Source of the DNA: an uncultured Eubacteriales bacterium
GTDB taxonomy: Bacteria; Bacillota_A; Clostridia; Christensenellales; Aristaeellaceae
Direction of reading: 5' to 3'
Assembly: GCA_902803675.1 (NCBI GenBank)
Contig: CADCQZ010000196.1
Location: forward strand, 1 to 8,405
Length of the DNA: 8,405 nucleotides
Position numbers and translations under genes: made by a program. Under the pieces are notes generated by a model, which was not told the origin of the DNA, ran no database searches, and worked only from the letters and a program-made list of their open reading frames with translations. Shown here piece by piece: positions 1 through 6,243 of the stretch. The stretch's first letter is position 1. The number at the start of each line of letters is the position of its first letter.

Positions 1-1506
1 GTAGGCCTCGTTGATGGCGCCGGTCTCGTTGCGGTACAGGACGCTCTGCATGCTCTGGCGGGTGACGCCGTGGGTGTACTCGTGGCCCACCACGTCCAGG
101 GCGTCGCCGTAGTGGTTGATGTCCGAGATGCCGAAGCAGGCCCAGCCGTTGATGACGCCGTAGAAGCAGGCGTTGTCCACGGGCTTCCTGTTCTGGTCGC
201 ACCAGCCCACGGTGATCAGGATGGGGGTCTCGAAGCCGTCCACGGAGCGGATGCCGTGATCGGCGTAGAAGTCGTAGATGATGATGTAGTTGGCGTAGGC
301 CATCAGGTTGTTTTTCGACCAGCCGTCCGGGGTGGGGCTGGTGACGAAGAGGACCCGGTTTTCATAATTGAACTCGTAGTACTGGGCCACGGCGATCTTG
401 CGGATCGGGTCCATCAGGTAGTACAGGCCGTCGTTCGGGTTATAGCACACGGGCACGTCCACGTCCCGTTTGGTGCCGTCCTCCAGGGTGACCCGGGTGG
501 CGCAGCGGTGGACCTCCATGCCCTCGAAATAGGCGTCGTTGTCCATCACCGTCTCGTTGCCGCTGACGAAGTCGCAGGTGGGGATGGCGGTCACGTACTC
601 GCCGGAGGTGGTCACGTAGTGCTCCAGGTAGGGCATGTCGAAGGAGGCGGTCACGAAGGGATTGCTGGTATAGATGACATAGCAGTCGAAGATGCGGCTC
701 TGGAACGGGGCGGCCACGTTCACGGTCTTGTCGGGGAAATAGGTGAGGCCCTGGTCCGCGTACTTCCGCTTCACGATCTCAAGGGCCATGTCGGCGGTGA
801 GGGCGGGGTCCGGTGAGGCGGTGCCCACGTTGGGCACGAAGGAGCAGGAAAGGCCCGCCGTATAGCCCTCCGGGTCCACGATGATCCTTAAGGTCGCGTA
901 GCGCAGCGTCACCCGGCCGTAGCGCTGCTGGTAGGTGTAGAAGGTGTAGCCGGTGTTGCTCCTCTCGGAATAGACGGCGAAGAACTCGCAGCCCTTGGTG
1001 AGGCCCAGGAGGGACACCATGCCCTGGATGGCCTTGATGCCGTCCTCCTCGTTGGTGACCTTCTGGTCGTAGAATCTGCCCAGCAGCAGGGACAGATAGC
1101 CCTCGTTGGAGTAGATGTCCACCACCGTGGAGCCAGGGTTCATGGCCTGGATGTCCTCGATGGTGAGCTGGGCGGGGGCCTTTTCCTCGTTGGCGAAGAG
1201 CGTTTCGCCGGAGAAAGAGGCCGTGTCGTCATCCTCCGGGGCGAAGTTCCCCGGGGCGGGGAGGGAGGAACCGGGCTCGCCGCTGAAGACGATATCCCCG
1301 GTGCCGCCGCCCAGCCGGGGGCCGCCTTCGGGCGCCGTCAGGGGCCTGCCGACGGAGTAGAGCGCGGCGCCGTCCCCGAAGGAATAGGTGACGCCGCTGT
1401 CGTAAAAAGTGACGTCCGTTTCCGCGGGCGTTTCCGTTAGGCCCAGGGCGCACAGGGAGAGGACGAGGAGCAGGGCGGCCGCGGCCGTCAGAAGGCGGTG
1501 CTTCAC
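1..1506 (-). CDS. Secreted M4 (thermolysin-like) zinc metallopeptidase, N-terminal 502 residues, 3' end outside window
   Basis: Predicted exported neutral protease of peptidase family M4, which cleaves extracellular proteins or peptides with a zinc-activated water. Residues 1-22 look like a signal peptide (positive MKHR, then a hydrophobic stretch to ALG). Residues about 23-110 are a variable Gly/Pro/Asp-rich segment. Residues about 115-260 resemble an FTP/PepSY-type M4 propeptide. The M4 catalytic domain starts near residue 325. It contains NACFYG (445-450), matching the substrate-binding Asn-Ala region of thermolysin, then HEYTH (475-479; zinc ligands H475 and H479, catalytic E476) and GAINEAY with zinc ligand E500. 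The helical catalytic half, with the Tyr and His transition-state residues, is outside the window. The start is GTG at 1506-1504: an in-frame TAA lies immediately upstream and an AAAGGAAG ribosome site sits 9 nt away. The gene is divergent from the MoxR operon. Family assignment is firm; substrate and true full length are unknown. Confidence 0.93.
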   Translation of the reverse strand, partial: MKHRLLTAAAALLLVLSLCALGLTETPAETDVTFYDSGVTYSFGDGAALYSVGRPLTAPEGGPRLGGGTGDIVFSGEPGSSLPAPGNFAPEDDDTASFSGETLFANEEKAPAQLTIEDIQAMNPGSTVVDIYSNEGYLSLLLGRFYDQKVTNEEDGIKAIQGMVSLLGLTKGCEFFAVYSERSNTGYTFYTYQQRYGRVTLRYATLRIIVDPEGYTAGLSCSFVPNVGTASPDPALTADMALEIVKRKYADQGLTYFPDKTVNVAAPFQSRIFDCYVIYTSNPFVTASFDMPYLEHYVTTSGEYVTAIPTCDFVSGNETVMDNDAYFEGMEVHRCATRVTLEDGTKRDVDVPVCYNPNDGLYYLMDPIRKIAVAQYYEFNYENRVLFVTSPTPDGWSKNNLMAYANYIIIYDFYADHGIRSVDGFETPILITVGWCDQNRKPVDNACFYGVINGWACFGISDINHYGDALDVVGHEYTHGVTRQSMQSVLYRNETGAINEAY

Positions 1507-1515
1507 TTATGATCG

Positions 1516-1523
1516 CTTCCTTT
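1516..1523 (-). promoter_or_regulatory. Ribosome binding site of the M4 peptidase gene
   Basis: AAAGGAAG on the minus strand, 9 nt before a GTG codon. The codon directly before that GTG is TAA in the same frame, so translation cannot begin further upstream. This fixes GTG as the start and gives a sensible signal peptide. Confidence 0.75.
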
Positions 1524-1544
1524 CGTGAGGGGATGAACGGGTAT

Positions 1545-1577
1545 GGGATATCGATGCCTCATTATACATGATATCCC
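1545..1577. repeat. Perfect 8-bp inverted repeat flanking the M4 peptidase -10 box
   Basis: GGGATATC at 1545-1552 and its exact reverse complement GATATCCC at 1570-1577 are separated by 17 nt. The spacer contains the minus-strand TATAAT. Each arm also contains the small palindrome GATATC. The position around the -10 and the likely transcription start is where a repressor operator would be expected. It could alternatively be two separate half-sites about 25 bp apart, or chance in an AT-richer gap. No binding protein can be named. Confidence 0.45.
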
Positions 1578-1590
1578 CGCCGATTGAAAA
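1561..1590 (-). promoter_or_regulatory. Probable sigma-70/sigma-A type promoter of the M4 peptidase gene
   Basis: On the minus strand a perfect TATAAT (1566-1561) is preceded by TTTTCA (1590-1585, 4 of 6 to TTGACA) at an 18-nt spacing. Transcription would start near 1554, leaving a leader of about 50 nt before the GTG start. The -10 is strong and the -35 is weak, which fits a regulated promoter. An inverted repeat flanks the -10. The assignment rests on consensus only. Confidence 0.6.
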
Positions 1591-1638
1591 GGGGGTGGGC
1601 CGGCCCGGGGATCAATTGTTACAGTCTTGCCGGGGGCG

Positions 1639-1667
1639 TTGCGATATTTTTCGGGACGCGATATAAT
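1639..1667 (+). promoter_or_regulatory. Sigma-70/sigma-A type promoter of the MoxR-DUF58-transglutaminase operon
   Basis: TTGCGA at 1639-1644 (4 of 6 to TTGACA) and a perfect TATAAT at 1662-1667 are separated by the ideal 17 nt. Transcription should start near 1674, about 30 nt before the MoxR ATG. The word GCGATAT occurs in both boxes (1641-1647 and 1658-1664), so a regulator recognising it would cover both. No terminator or other promoter is seen inside the three-gene operon, so this is probably its main promoter. Confidence 0.7.
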
Positions 1668-1690
1668 CATCCTGAGTCCCTCTTATGGAC

Positions 1691-1700
1691 GGAAAGGAGA
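1691..1700 (+). promoter_or_regulatory. Ribosome binding site of the MoxR ATPase gene
   Basis: GGAAAGGAGA lies just before the ATG at 1705, with AGGAG ending 5 nt upstream of the start after the following A is counted. It favours this ATG over an in-frame TTG at 1627. The TTG lies upstream of the promoter -10 and would give an uncharacteristic N-terminal extension. Confidence 0.8.
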
Positions 1701-1704
1701 CGCC

Positions 1705-2697
1705 ATGCTTTATCAGGACCGCGCCGCGAGGATGGACCCGGCGGGAAAGCCCCAGTCCGGATCGCTGATCTACGCGCTGCAGCATAATATCCAGCAGGCC
1801 ATCGTGGGCAAGGAGAAGGTGATCGAGCTGATGCTCATCGCCCTGATCTGCAAGGGGCACGTACTGATCGAGGACGTGCCCGGCGTGGGCAAGACCACCC
1901 TGGCCTCCGCCCTGGCCAAGAGCCTTCAGTGCAGCTTCAAACGCATCCAGTTCACGCCGGACGTGACCCCGTCGGACGTGACGGGGTACACCATGGTGAA
2001 CATCAGGACGGGCGAGACGGAATTCCGCCCGGGAGCGGTGATGAGCCAGATCGTGCTGGCCGACGAGATCAACCGCACCTCCCCCAAGACCCAGAGCGCG
2101 CTGCTGGAGGTGATGGAGGAGGGCCAGGCCACCGTGGACGGGGTGACCCACGCCCTGCCCAAGCCCTTCATGGTCATGGCCACCCAGAACCCCGTGGACT
2201 TCGTGGGCACCTATCCCCTGCCGGAGGCGCAGATGGACCGGTTCATGATGCGCATCTCCATCGGCTATCCCTCCGTGGAGGAGGAGATCAACATGCTGGA
2301 GAAGTACACCGGCGCCGTCACCCCGATGCAGACCATGGAGCCCGTGTGCGCCGCCGCGGATATCCTGCGGCTGCAGGAGCAGGTGGGGAACGTGTACTGC
2401 AGCCCCGAGGCCCGCAGCTATGTGGCGAACATCGTGGCGGCCACCCGGCGGCATGAGTCGCTGCAGCTGGGGGTGAGCCCCCGGGGCGGCATCGCCCTGC
2501 TGCGCGCCGCCCAGGCCAGCGCCCTGATCGCCGGGAGGGACTATGTGCTGCCGGACGATATCCGCCGGATGGCGCCCAATGTGATGTGCCACCGGTTCAT
2601 CATGATGCCGGAGGCCCGGATGAAGAATATCCGCCCGGAGGACGTGCTCGGGCAGATCCTGAACACGGTGCCGGTGCCGGGAGGCAGGATCGGATGA
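1705..2697 (+). CDS. MoxR-family AAA+ ATPase
   Basis: Cytoplasmic AAA+ ATPase of the MoxR subfamily, 330 residues, a normal length for the family. These enzymes use ATP hydrolysis to remodel or help mature partner proteins and are typically encoded next to DUF58 or VWA-domain proteins. Visible motifs, in order: Walker A in DVPGVGKTT (57-65, K63 and T64), Walker B in IVLADE (116-121, D120 and E121), sensor 1 Asn in ATQNP (N162), a candidate arginine finger in MDRF (R179), and sensor 2 in SPRGG (R260). The C-terminal lid ends with the family-typical pattern HRF...PEDVLGQIL (296-319). All catalytic residues are present, so it should be active. It is the first gene of the operon, and its TGA overlaps the ATG of the DUF58 gene by 4 bp (ATGA). 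Its exact client is unknown; the two downstream membrane proteins are the natural candidates. Confidence 0.95.
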   Translation: MLYQDRAARMDPAGKPQSGSLIYALQHNIQQAIVGKEKVIELMLIALICKGHVLIEDVPGVGKTTLASALAKSLQCSFKRIQFTPDVTPSDVTGYTMVNIRTGETEFRPGAVMSQIVLADEINRTSPKTQSALLEVMEEGQATVDGVTHALPKPFMVMATQNPVDFVGTYPLPEAQMDRFMMRISIGYPSVEEEINMLEKYTGAVTPMQTMEPVCAAADILRLQEQVGNVYCSPEARSYVANIVAATRRHESLQLGVSPRGGIALLRAAQASALIAGRDYVLPDDIRRMAPNVMCHRFIMMPEARMKNIRPEDVLGQILNTVPVPGGRIG

Positions 2698-3836
2698 CTT
2701 TAAGGAGCCTCATCCTGCTGCCGCTGGCCATGACGGCCCTGGCCCTGGGCATGAGCACGGGGCAGGGGCTGTATTACCTGCTGTTTTTTTCGGCGGCGGC
2801 GCTGTGCCTGCTGGGGCTGATCACGGTCATCTGGCTGAAGGCCACGCTCAAATGCGCCGTGGCGGTGCGGGAAAGGCGGGTGGACCGGGGCGGCCCGGTG
2901 CATATGGCCGTCCAGATCGATCACCGCTGCCCGCTGCCCATCTCAGAAGCGGCGCTCCTGATCCGCTGCGGGGAGGGCGCGAGGCCCGCCGCCATGCGCC
3001 TCAAAGCGTTCAAAGAAAATATCCTGGACGCGGTGCTGCCCACGCATCACGTGGGCGCCTTTGAGTGCGGCCTTCAAGAGGCCCTGATCACCGACGCCTT
3101 CGGGCTGTTCCGCGTGACAGCGGCGGTGCCGGAGACACAGATCGTGTACGTGCTCCCCGTGCCCTTTGAGATGCAGGAGATGGATGTGGCGGCGGGGGAT
3201 GAGGGCCGCAGCCTGCTCAACCACACCCAGGAGGACTACGCCTCCCCCGAGGATGTGCGCAAGTACCAGCCGGGGGACGCTTTGAAGCGGGTCCACTGGA
3301 AACTGAGCTACCGCAAGCAGGAGCTGCTGGTGCGCCAGTATGAGACCCCCGCGCCGCCGGACATCCTGCTGATCCCCGACCCCTACGAGCCGGAGGAGAA
3401 GGACGGGGACCGGGAAAAGGCCCTGCGGTTGAAGGACACGGTGAGCGAGACCGTGTGCTCCGTGGCGAAGATCCACCTGATGAAGGGATCCCCCGTGCGG
3501 GTGCCCTTCTACGGGGGCGGCGGCACCTTTTCCTCGGACGGGGCCGAGGCCCTGGACACCTTAAGGGAGATGCTGGCCCGCCAGACGCCCGAAGGGCAGG
3601 GGGCCTTCGACAGGATCCTGCTCCTGGAAGCGAGGAACATGAAAAAAACGGGCTCCGTGGGGATCGTGACCACCCGGCTGACGCCCGAAGTGGTGGAGGC
3701 CGCCGGCCGCCTCAGGCAGCAGGGGCCGGGGGCCACGATGTATTACGTGACCTTCAACGCGGAAACGGCCGAGCGGGATCCCCTGGTGGCCCGGCTGCAG
3801 CATTATATGGTGGAGGTGTGCTATGTTACGCCGTAG
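2694..3836 (+). CDS. DUF58 domain membrane protein
   Basis: 380-residue protein of the DUF58 family, which regularly accompanies MoxR ATPases and is thought to act with them at the cell envelope; no enzymatic activity is established. Two adjacent hydrophobic segments at about residues 5-22 and 25-47 form an N-terminal membrane hairpin, and most of the protein should then face the cytoplasm. Residues about 50-160 are a beta-rich region. The DUF58 signature is clear at 188-216: VRKYQPGD, then KRVHWKLSYRK and LLVRQYE. The following strand, DILLIPDPYEPEE (223-235), lies where VWA-like DUF58 proteins carry a metal-binding DxSxS motif, but that motif is absent here. The ATG at 2694 is chosen because it overlaps the MoxR stop by 4 bp and has GGGAGG (2679-2684) 9 nt upstream. 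A longer frame from 2586 would merely run antiparallel to coding logic inside MoxR. The gene overlaps the next one by 14 bp. Confidence 0.92.
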   Translation: MTLRSLILLPLAMTALALGMSTGQGLYYLLFFSAAALCLLGLITVIWLKATLKCAVAVRERRVDRGGPVHMAVQIDHRCPLPISEAALLIRCGEGARPAAMRLKAFKENILDAVLPTHHVGAFECGLQEALITDAFGLFRVTAAVPETQIVYVLPVPFEMQEMDVAAGDEGRSLLNHTQEDYASPEDVRKYQPGDALKRVHWKLSYRKQELLVRQYETPAPPDILLIPDPYEPEEKDGDREKALRLKDTVSETVCSVAKIHLMKGSPVRVPFYGGGGTFSSDGAEALDTLREMLARQTPEGQGAFDRILLLEARNMKKTGSVGIVTTRLTPEVVEAAGRLRQQGPGATMYYVTFNAETAERDPLVARLQHYMVEVCYVTP

Positions 3837-6084
3837 TCATCTCCGGGAGATCCTGTGGCGGTGCCTGACCGCCTTCCTGCTCTCCTCCGGGCTGAGCCTG
3901 ACGGCCGCCGGGGCGCTCATCGGCAGCGGGCTGGAAAGGGTCTGCCTGATCACGTCCGCCGTGACGGCGGTGGGGCTGACCCTCGCGGGCTCACTGCTCA
4001 AAGGGAAATGGAAGTGGCTGCTGCTCCTGATCCCCGCGGCGGAAGCGGCGCTGTATCTGAATAATATGGGCCTGGTGCGCGAATGGGTGCAGGCGGTGCT
4101 CAGCCGTGTGCTGGAGCGCCGCGGCGTCTTCGGGGCCTCCCTGCCCTACCGGGCGGATCTGGCGGTGATGGTGTCCGCCCTGATCAGCCTGTGCTGCGCG
4201 GCCCTGGCCATGGAGGAGAACCTGCCCCTTTCGGCCGCGGCGGTGGTCACGGGCCTGGTGCTGCTGACGGTGTTCAGCCGGGACAGGGCGCTGCTCATCT
4301 ATGCCCTGCCCGCCCTGGCCGGGCTGATACTGATCTTCGCCGCCGGTCACGGCCGGCCCTGGCACGCCCTGCCCCTGGCCGTGGCGGTGCCGCTGATCGC
4401 CTATCTGGTGATCCCGCCCCAGGGCACCGTGCAGGAGGACATGAGCCGCTTCGCCCGGGACGTGCGGGACCGCACCGCCGATTACCTGTTCTTCACCGAG
4501 GAACGGGACGCTTTCTCCATGGCCGGCGAGGGCTGGCAGCCCCTGGGCACCCGCCTGGGCGGCAGGGCCCGGCCGGACAAGGCCCCGGTGATGACGGTCA
4601 CCGGCGAGCCCTATGAGGACGTATACTTAAGGGCCCGGGCCTATGACTTCTACGACGGCCTGAACTGGGCGGACAGCCTGTCCGGCCCGCGGCACCTGTA
4701 CGACGGGCGCGGGCTGCTGGGCGGCGGTACGGCCCTGAGGGATACGCTCTTTGAGCGGGGCTATCCTCTCGCGGGCAGGCCGAACGCGCCCCGGGAGCTT
4801 TTGATCCATATGCTGGCGGAAGACACCACCACCGTCTACGCGCCCTGGCACACCGTATCCTTCACCGGCAGCGGGGACAGGATGGTGCTGTACTTCAACG
4901 ACGGGACGGAACTGTTCATCACAAGGAATTTCGCCCCGGGGGACGAGTACACCCTCACCTATATCCCCTACGCGGCCGGGGACGGGGCGACGCTGGACCT
5001 GATCCGGCAGAACGCTTCCGTCAGCGATCCGAACTACGATCAGGCCCTGGTGACCTATGCCGTCAGGCCCGATCATATCCAGGCGGACGTCTTCGCCCTG
5101 GCGGAGGAGATCGTGAGCGGTCTTGAGGATCCTTACGACCGGGCGCTGGCCATCCGGGACTGGCTCAAGACCCATTACACCTACACCCTGGACGCGGAGG
5201 AACCGCCGGATTCCGTGGACTTCACGGCCTGGTTCCTGCTCAAGGGGGAGAAGGGCTACTGCACCTATTTCGCCACCGCCATGACGGTGCTCTGCCGCAT
5301 GGCGGGCATCCCGGCGCGCTACGTGGTGGGCTATCACGCGGCCCTGGACGAAAGCGGCCGGGCCGAGATCACCGGCGCCCAGGCCCACGCCTGGACGGAG
5401 ATCTACCTGAACGGTTTCGGCTGGCTCACCCTGGACGCCACGCCCGGCGACGGGCAGGGCTCGGGCGGCGGCGGCCGACAGCAGGAGCCGCCGCGGAACA
5501 CGCCCACGCCGCCCCCGCCGGAAAACGGGGACGAGCCGGACGGCGGGAATGACGGACAGCCGGACGAGAGCCCCTCGCCGGAGCCGGAGGGCGGGGCGCA
5601 GACGCCCACGCCCCCGCCGGAGAACGACTCTCTCCCGCCGGGAGGCGCCGCGCCCCCGGAGGACGCGGTGAAAGAGGAGCGGGAAAAGATGCCCTGGCTC
5701 CTTCTGCTCCTGCTCCTGGCCCTCGCGGCCCTGATCATATGGCGGCTCATCGTGACCGAGCCCGTGCGCCGGGCCGGGAAGACGCCGGATGAGGGCGCCG
5801 TGATCCTGTACGCGGCGGCGCTGAGGCTGCTCAAGGCGGGCGGCTTCAAAAAACAGGACGGCGAGACCCTCCTGGAGTACGGCGCGCGCCTTGACGGGGA
5901 AATGCCCGGGGCGGGCCTTGAGGAGGCGATGGCGGACCTGAGCGCCGTGAGGTACGGGACGAAGCGCGGCGGCGATACGGCGCTGGCCGAAAAGTGCTAC
6001 CTGGCGGTGAAAGCGCGCGTCGGGCGCCCGGCCGCCTTCAAAGCGGCGGCGGCGCGGCTCATCCGGCCTCCCAGGCTGTACTGA
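3823..6084 (+). CDS. TgpA-like membrane transglutaminase-domain protein with DUF4129-like C-terminus
   Basis: 753-residue polytopic membrane protein. About seven hydrophobic segments lie between residues 12 and 198 (DUF3488/TgpA N-terminal type). An extracytoplasmic region of about 200-400 follows, then a transglutaminase-like domain at about 420-540 with an intact Cys-His-Asp triad: C480 in GYCTYFATAM, H522 in AHAWTEIYL and D538 in LDATPGD. The family is of the bacterial transglutaminase/protease fold; whether this member crosslinks or cleaves is unknown. A Pro/Glu/Gly-rich linker (546-618) with two similar TPTPPPxEN blocks leads to a further membrane helix (623-644). A cytoplasmic tail (about 655-735), with YAAALRLLKAGG and ETLLEYGARL, resembles DUF4129. 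Positive charges (MLRRSHLR, KGKWK, RLIVTEPVRR) fit N- and C-termini inside and the triad outside. ATG 3823 overlaps the DUF58 stop by 14 bp and has GGAGG (3812-3816) 6 nt upstream, suggesting translational coupling. It is the last gene of the operon. Confidence 0.93.
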   Translation: MLRRSHLREILWRCLTAFLLSSGLSLTAAGALIGSGLERVCLITSAVTAVGLTLAGSLLKGKWKWLLLLIPAAEAALYLNNMGLVREWVQAVLSRVLERRGVFGASLPYRADLAVMVSALISLCCAALAMEENLPLSAAAVVTGLVLLTVFSRDRALLIYALPALAGLILIFAAGHGRPWHALPLAVAVPLIAYLVIPPQGTVQEDMSRFARDVRDRTADYLFFTEERDAFSMAGEGWQPLGTRLGGRARPDKAPVMTVTGEPYEDVYLRARAYDFYDGLNWADSLSGPRHLYDGRGLLGGGTALRDTLFERGYPLAGRPNAPRELLIHMLAEDTTTVYAPWHTVSFTGSGDRMVLYFNDGTELFITRNFAPGDEYTLTYIPYAAGDGATLDLIRQNASVSDPNYDQALVTYAVRPDHIQADVFALAEEIVSGLEDPYDRALAIRDWLKTHYTYTLDAEEPPDSVDFTAWFLLKGEKGYCTYFATAMTVLCRMAGIPARYVVGYHAALDESGRAEITGAQAHAWTEIYLNGFGWLTLDATPGDGQGSGGGGRQQEPPRNTPTPPPPENGDEPDGGNDGQPDESPSPEPEGGAQTPTPPPENDSLPPGGAAPPEDAVKEEREKMPWLLLLLLLALAALIIWRLIVTEPVRRAGKTPDEGAVILYAAALRLLKAGGFKKQDGETLLEYGARLDGEMPGAGLEEAMADLSAVRYGTKRGGDTALAEKCYLAVKARVGRPAAFKAAAARLIRPPRLY
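5500..5625 (+). repeat. Proline-rich linker with two similar blocks inside the transglutaminase gene
   Basis: Residues 560-568 (TPTPPPPEN) and 594-601 (TPTPPPEN) are near-identical, and the DNA is repetitive (ACGCCCACG followed by CCG/CCC runs in both). They lie in a low-complexity Pro/Glu/Asp/Gly stretch between the transglutaminase domain and the last membrane helix. It most likely acts as a flexible or extended spacer on the outer face of the membrane. The length probably varies between strains by slippage; this is an inference. Confidence 0.6.
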
Positions 6085-6090
6085 CGGATC

Positions 6091-6118
6091 AAGACATGCC
6101 GCGAGGCATGTCTTTTTT
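6091..6118 (+). terminator. Rho-independent terminator of the MoxR operon
   Basis: A 10-bp perfect stem (AAGACATGCC at 6091-6100 paired with GGCATGTCTT at 6105-6114) closes a GCGA tetraloop of the stable GNRA class and runs straight into a T tract ending at 6118. It lies 7 nt after the transglutaminase stop codon. There is no A tract on the 5' side, so it should work in the plus direction only. Confidence 0.92.
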
Positions 6119-6119
6119 G

Positions 6120-6148
6120 GTGACAAATGTTAAAAAGCATGGTATGAT
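6120..6148 (+). promoter_or_regulatory. Strong sigma-70/sigma-A type promoter of the GH3 gene (extended -10)
   Basis: GTGACA at 6120-6125 (5 of 6 to TTGACA) and TATGAT at 6143-6148 (5 of 6 to TATAAT) are separated by exactly 17 nt. A TG one base before the -10 (TGG at 6140-6142) makes it an extended -10. The -35 begins two bases after the T tract of the preceding terminator, so the GH3 gene is insulated from the upstream operon yet starts at once. Expected transcription start is near 6155. Confidence 0.78.
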
Positions 6149-6150
6149 AG

Positions 6151-6165
6151 AGTATACGGAATACT
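6151..6165. promoter_or_regulatory. Possible operator dyad at the GH3 transcription start
   Basis: AGTAT (6151-6155) and ATACT (6161-6165) form a perfect 5-bp inverted repeat with a 5-nt centre, lying directly on the predicted transcription start. This is a classic position for a sugar-responsive repressor. The arms are short, so chance cannot be excluded, and the site does not match an operator consensus that I can name. Confidence 0.35.
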
Positions 6166-6171
6166 TGAGAC

Positions 6172-6210
6172 CGCGCCGCCGGGGCCCAGCCGGCGCGCTT
6201 GCCGGCGGCG
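6172..6210 (+). promoter_or_regulatory. GC-rich leader of the GH3 mRNA with two mutually exclusive hairpins
   Basis: CGCGCCG (6172-6178) can pair with CGGCGCG (6191-6197). CGCCGCCGG (6174-6182) can instead pair with CCGGCGGCG (6202-6210). The 5' arms overlap, so only one hairpin can form at a time. Neither is followed by a T tract, so this is not an ordinary transcription attenuator. The ribosome site at 6232-6239 is left free by both. The leader matches no riboswitch class that I recognise, and the pairing may simply reflect high GC content. Confidence 0.35.
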
Positions 6211-6231
6211 GATGAAAAACCGATCACATTC

Positions 6232-6239
6232 AAGGAGGT
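6232..6239 (+). promoter_or_regulatory. Near-perfect ribosome binding site of the GH3 gene
   Basis: AAGGAGGT is an almost complete complement of the 16S rRNA 3' end and ends about 4-5 nt before ATG 6244. It defines the start and predicts efficient translation. Confidence 0.9.
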
Positions 6240-6243
6240 ATAT

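Noticed and set aside
70..816. 248-codon plus-strand frame opposite the M4 peptidase
   Set aside because: It is a Val/Gly/His-rich antisense shadow. The minus strand encodes the HEYTH zinc site and propeptide in one open frame from 1506 to the window edge.
1440..1506. Lipoprotein signal in the M4 peptidase (Cys19)
   Set aside because: The residues before Cys19 read LSL. A lipobox needs a small residue at -1, so an ordinary signal peptide is likelier.
1591..1612. GC-rich palindrome GGGCCGGCCC (1597-1606) in the divergent gap as a terminator
   Set aside because: There is no T tract on either side and it lies between two outward-facing promoters, so a terminator makes no sense here.
1627..1704. 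Upstream TTG start extending the MoxR protein by 26 residues
   Set aside because: It has no ribosome site and overlaps the predicted -10 box, whereas ATG 1705 has GGAAAGGAGA at the right distance and gives a normal family length.
1612..2592. 326-codon minus-strand frame opposite the MoxR gene
   Set aside because: Its product is His/Gly-rich with no motif, and it would start inside the MoxR coding region. All AAA+ motifs lie on the plus strand.
2586..2693. Upstream start extending DUF58 by 36 residues
   Set aside because: The added residues are the off-frame reading of the MoxR 3' end. ATG 2694 has a ribosome site and is directly followed by the hydrophobic membrane segment.
4627..6126. 499-codon open frame on the minus strand opposite the transglutaminase gene
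   Set aside because: It is Arg/Gly/Val-rich shadow sequence without recognisable domains. It starts past the operon terminator, and the sense strand has an intact catalytic triad and membrane segments.
5994..6215. 73-codon plus-strand frame spanning the terminator and GH3 promoter
   Set aside because: It runs through the operon terminator and the next promoter, has no ribosome site, and most of it overlaps the transglutaminase C-terminus in another frame.
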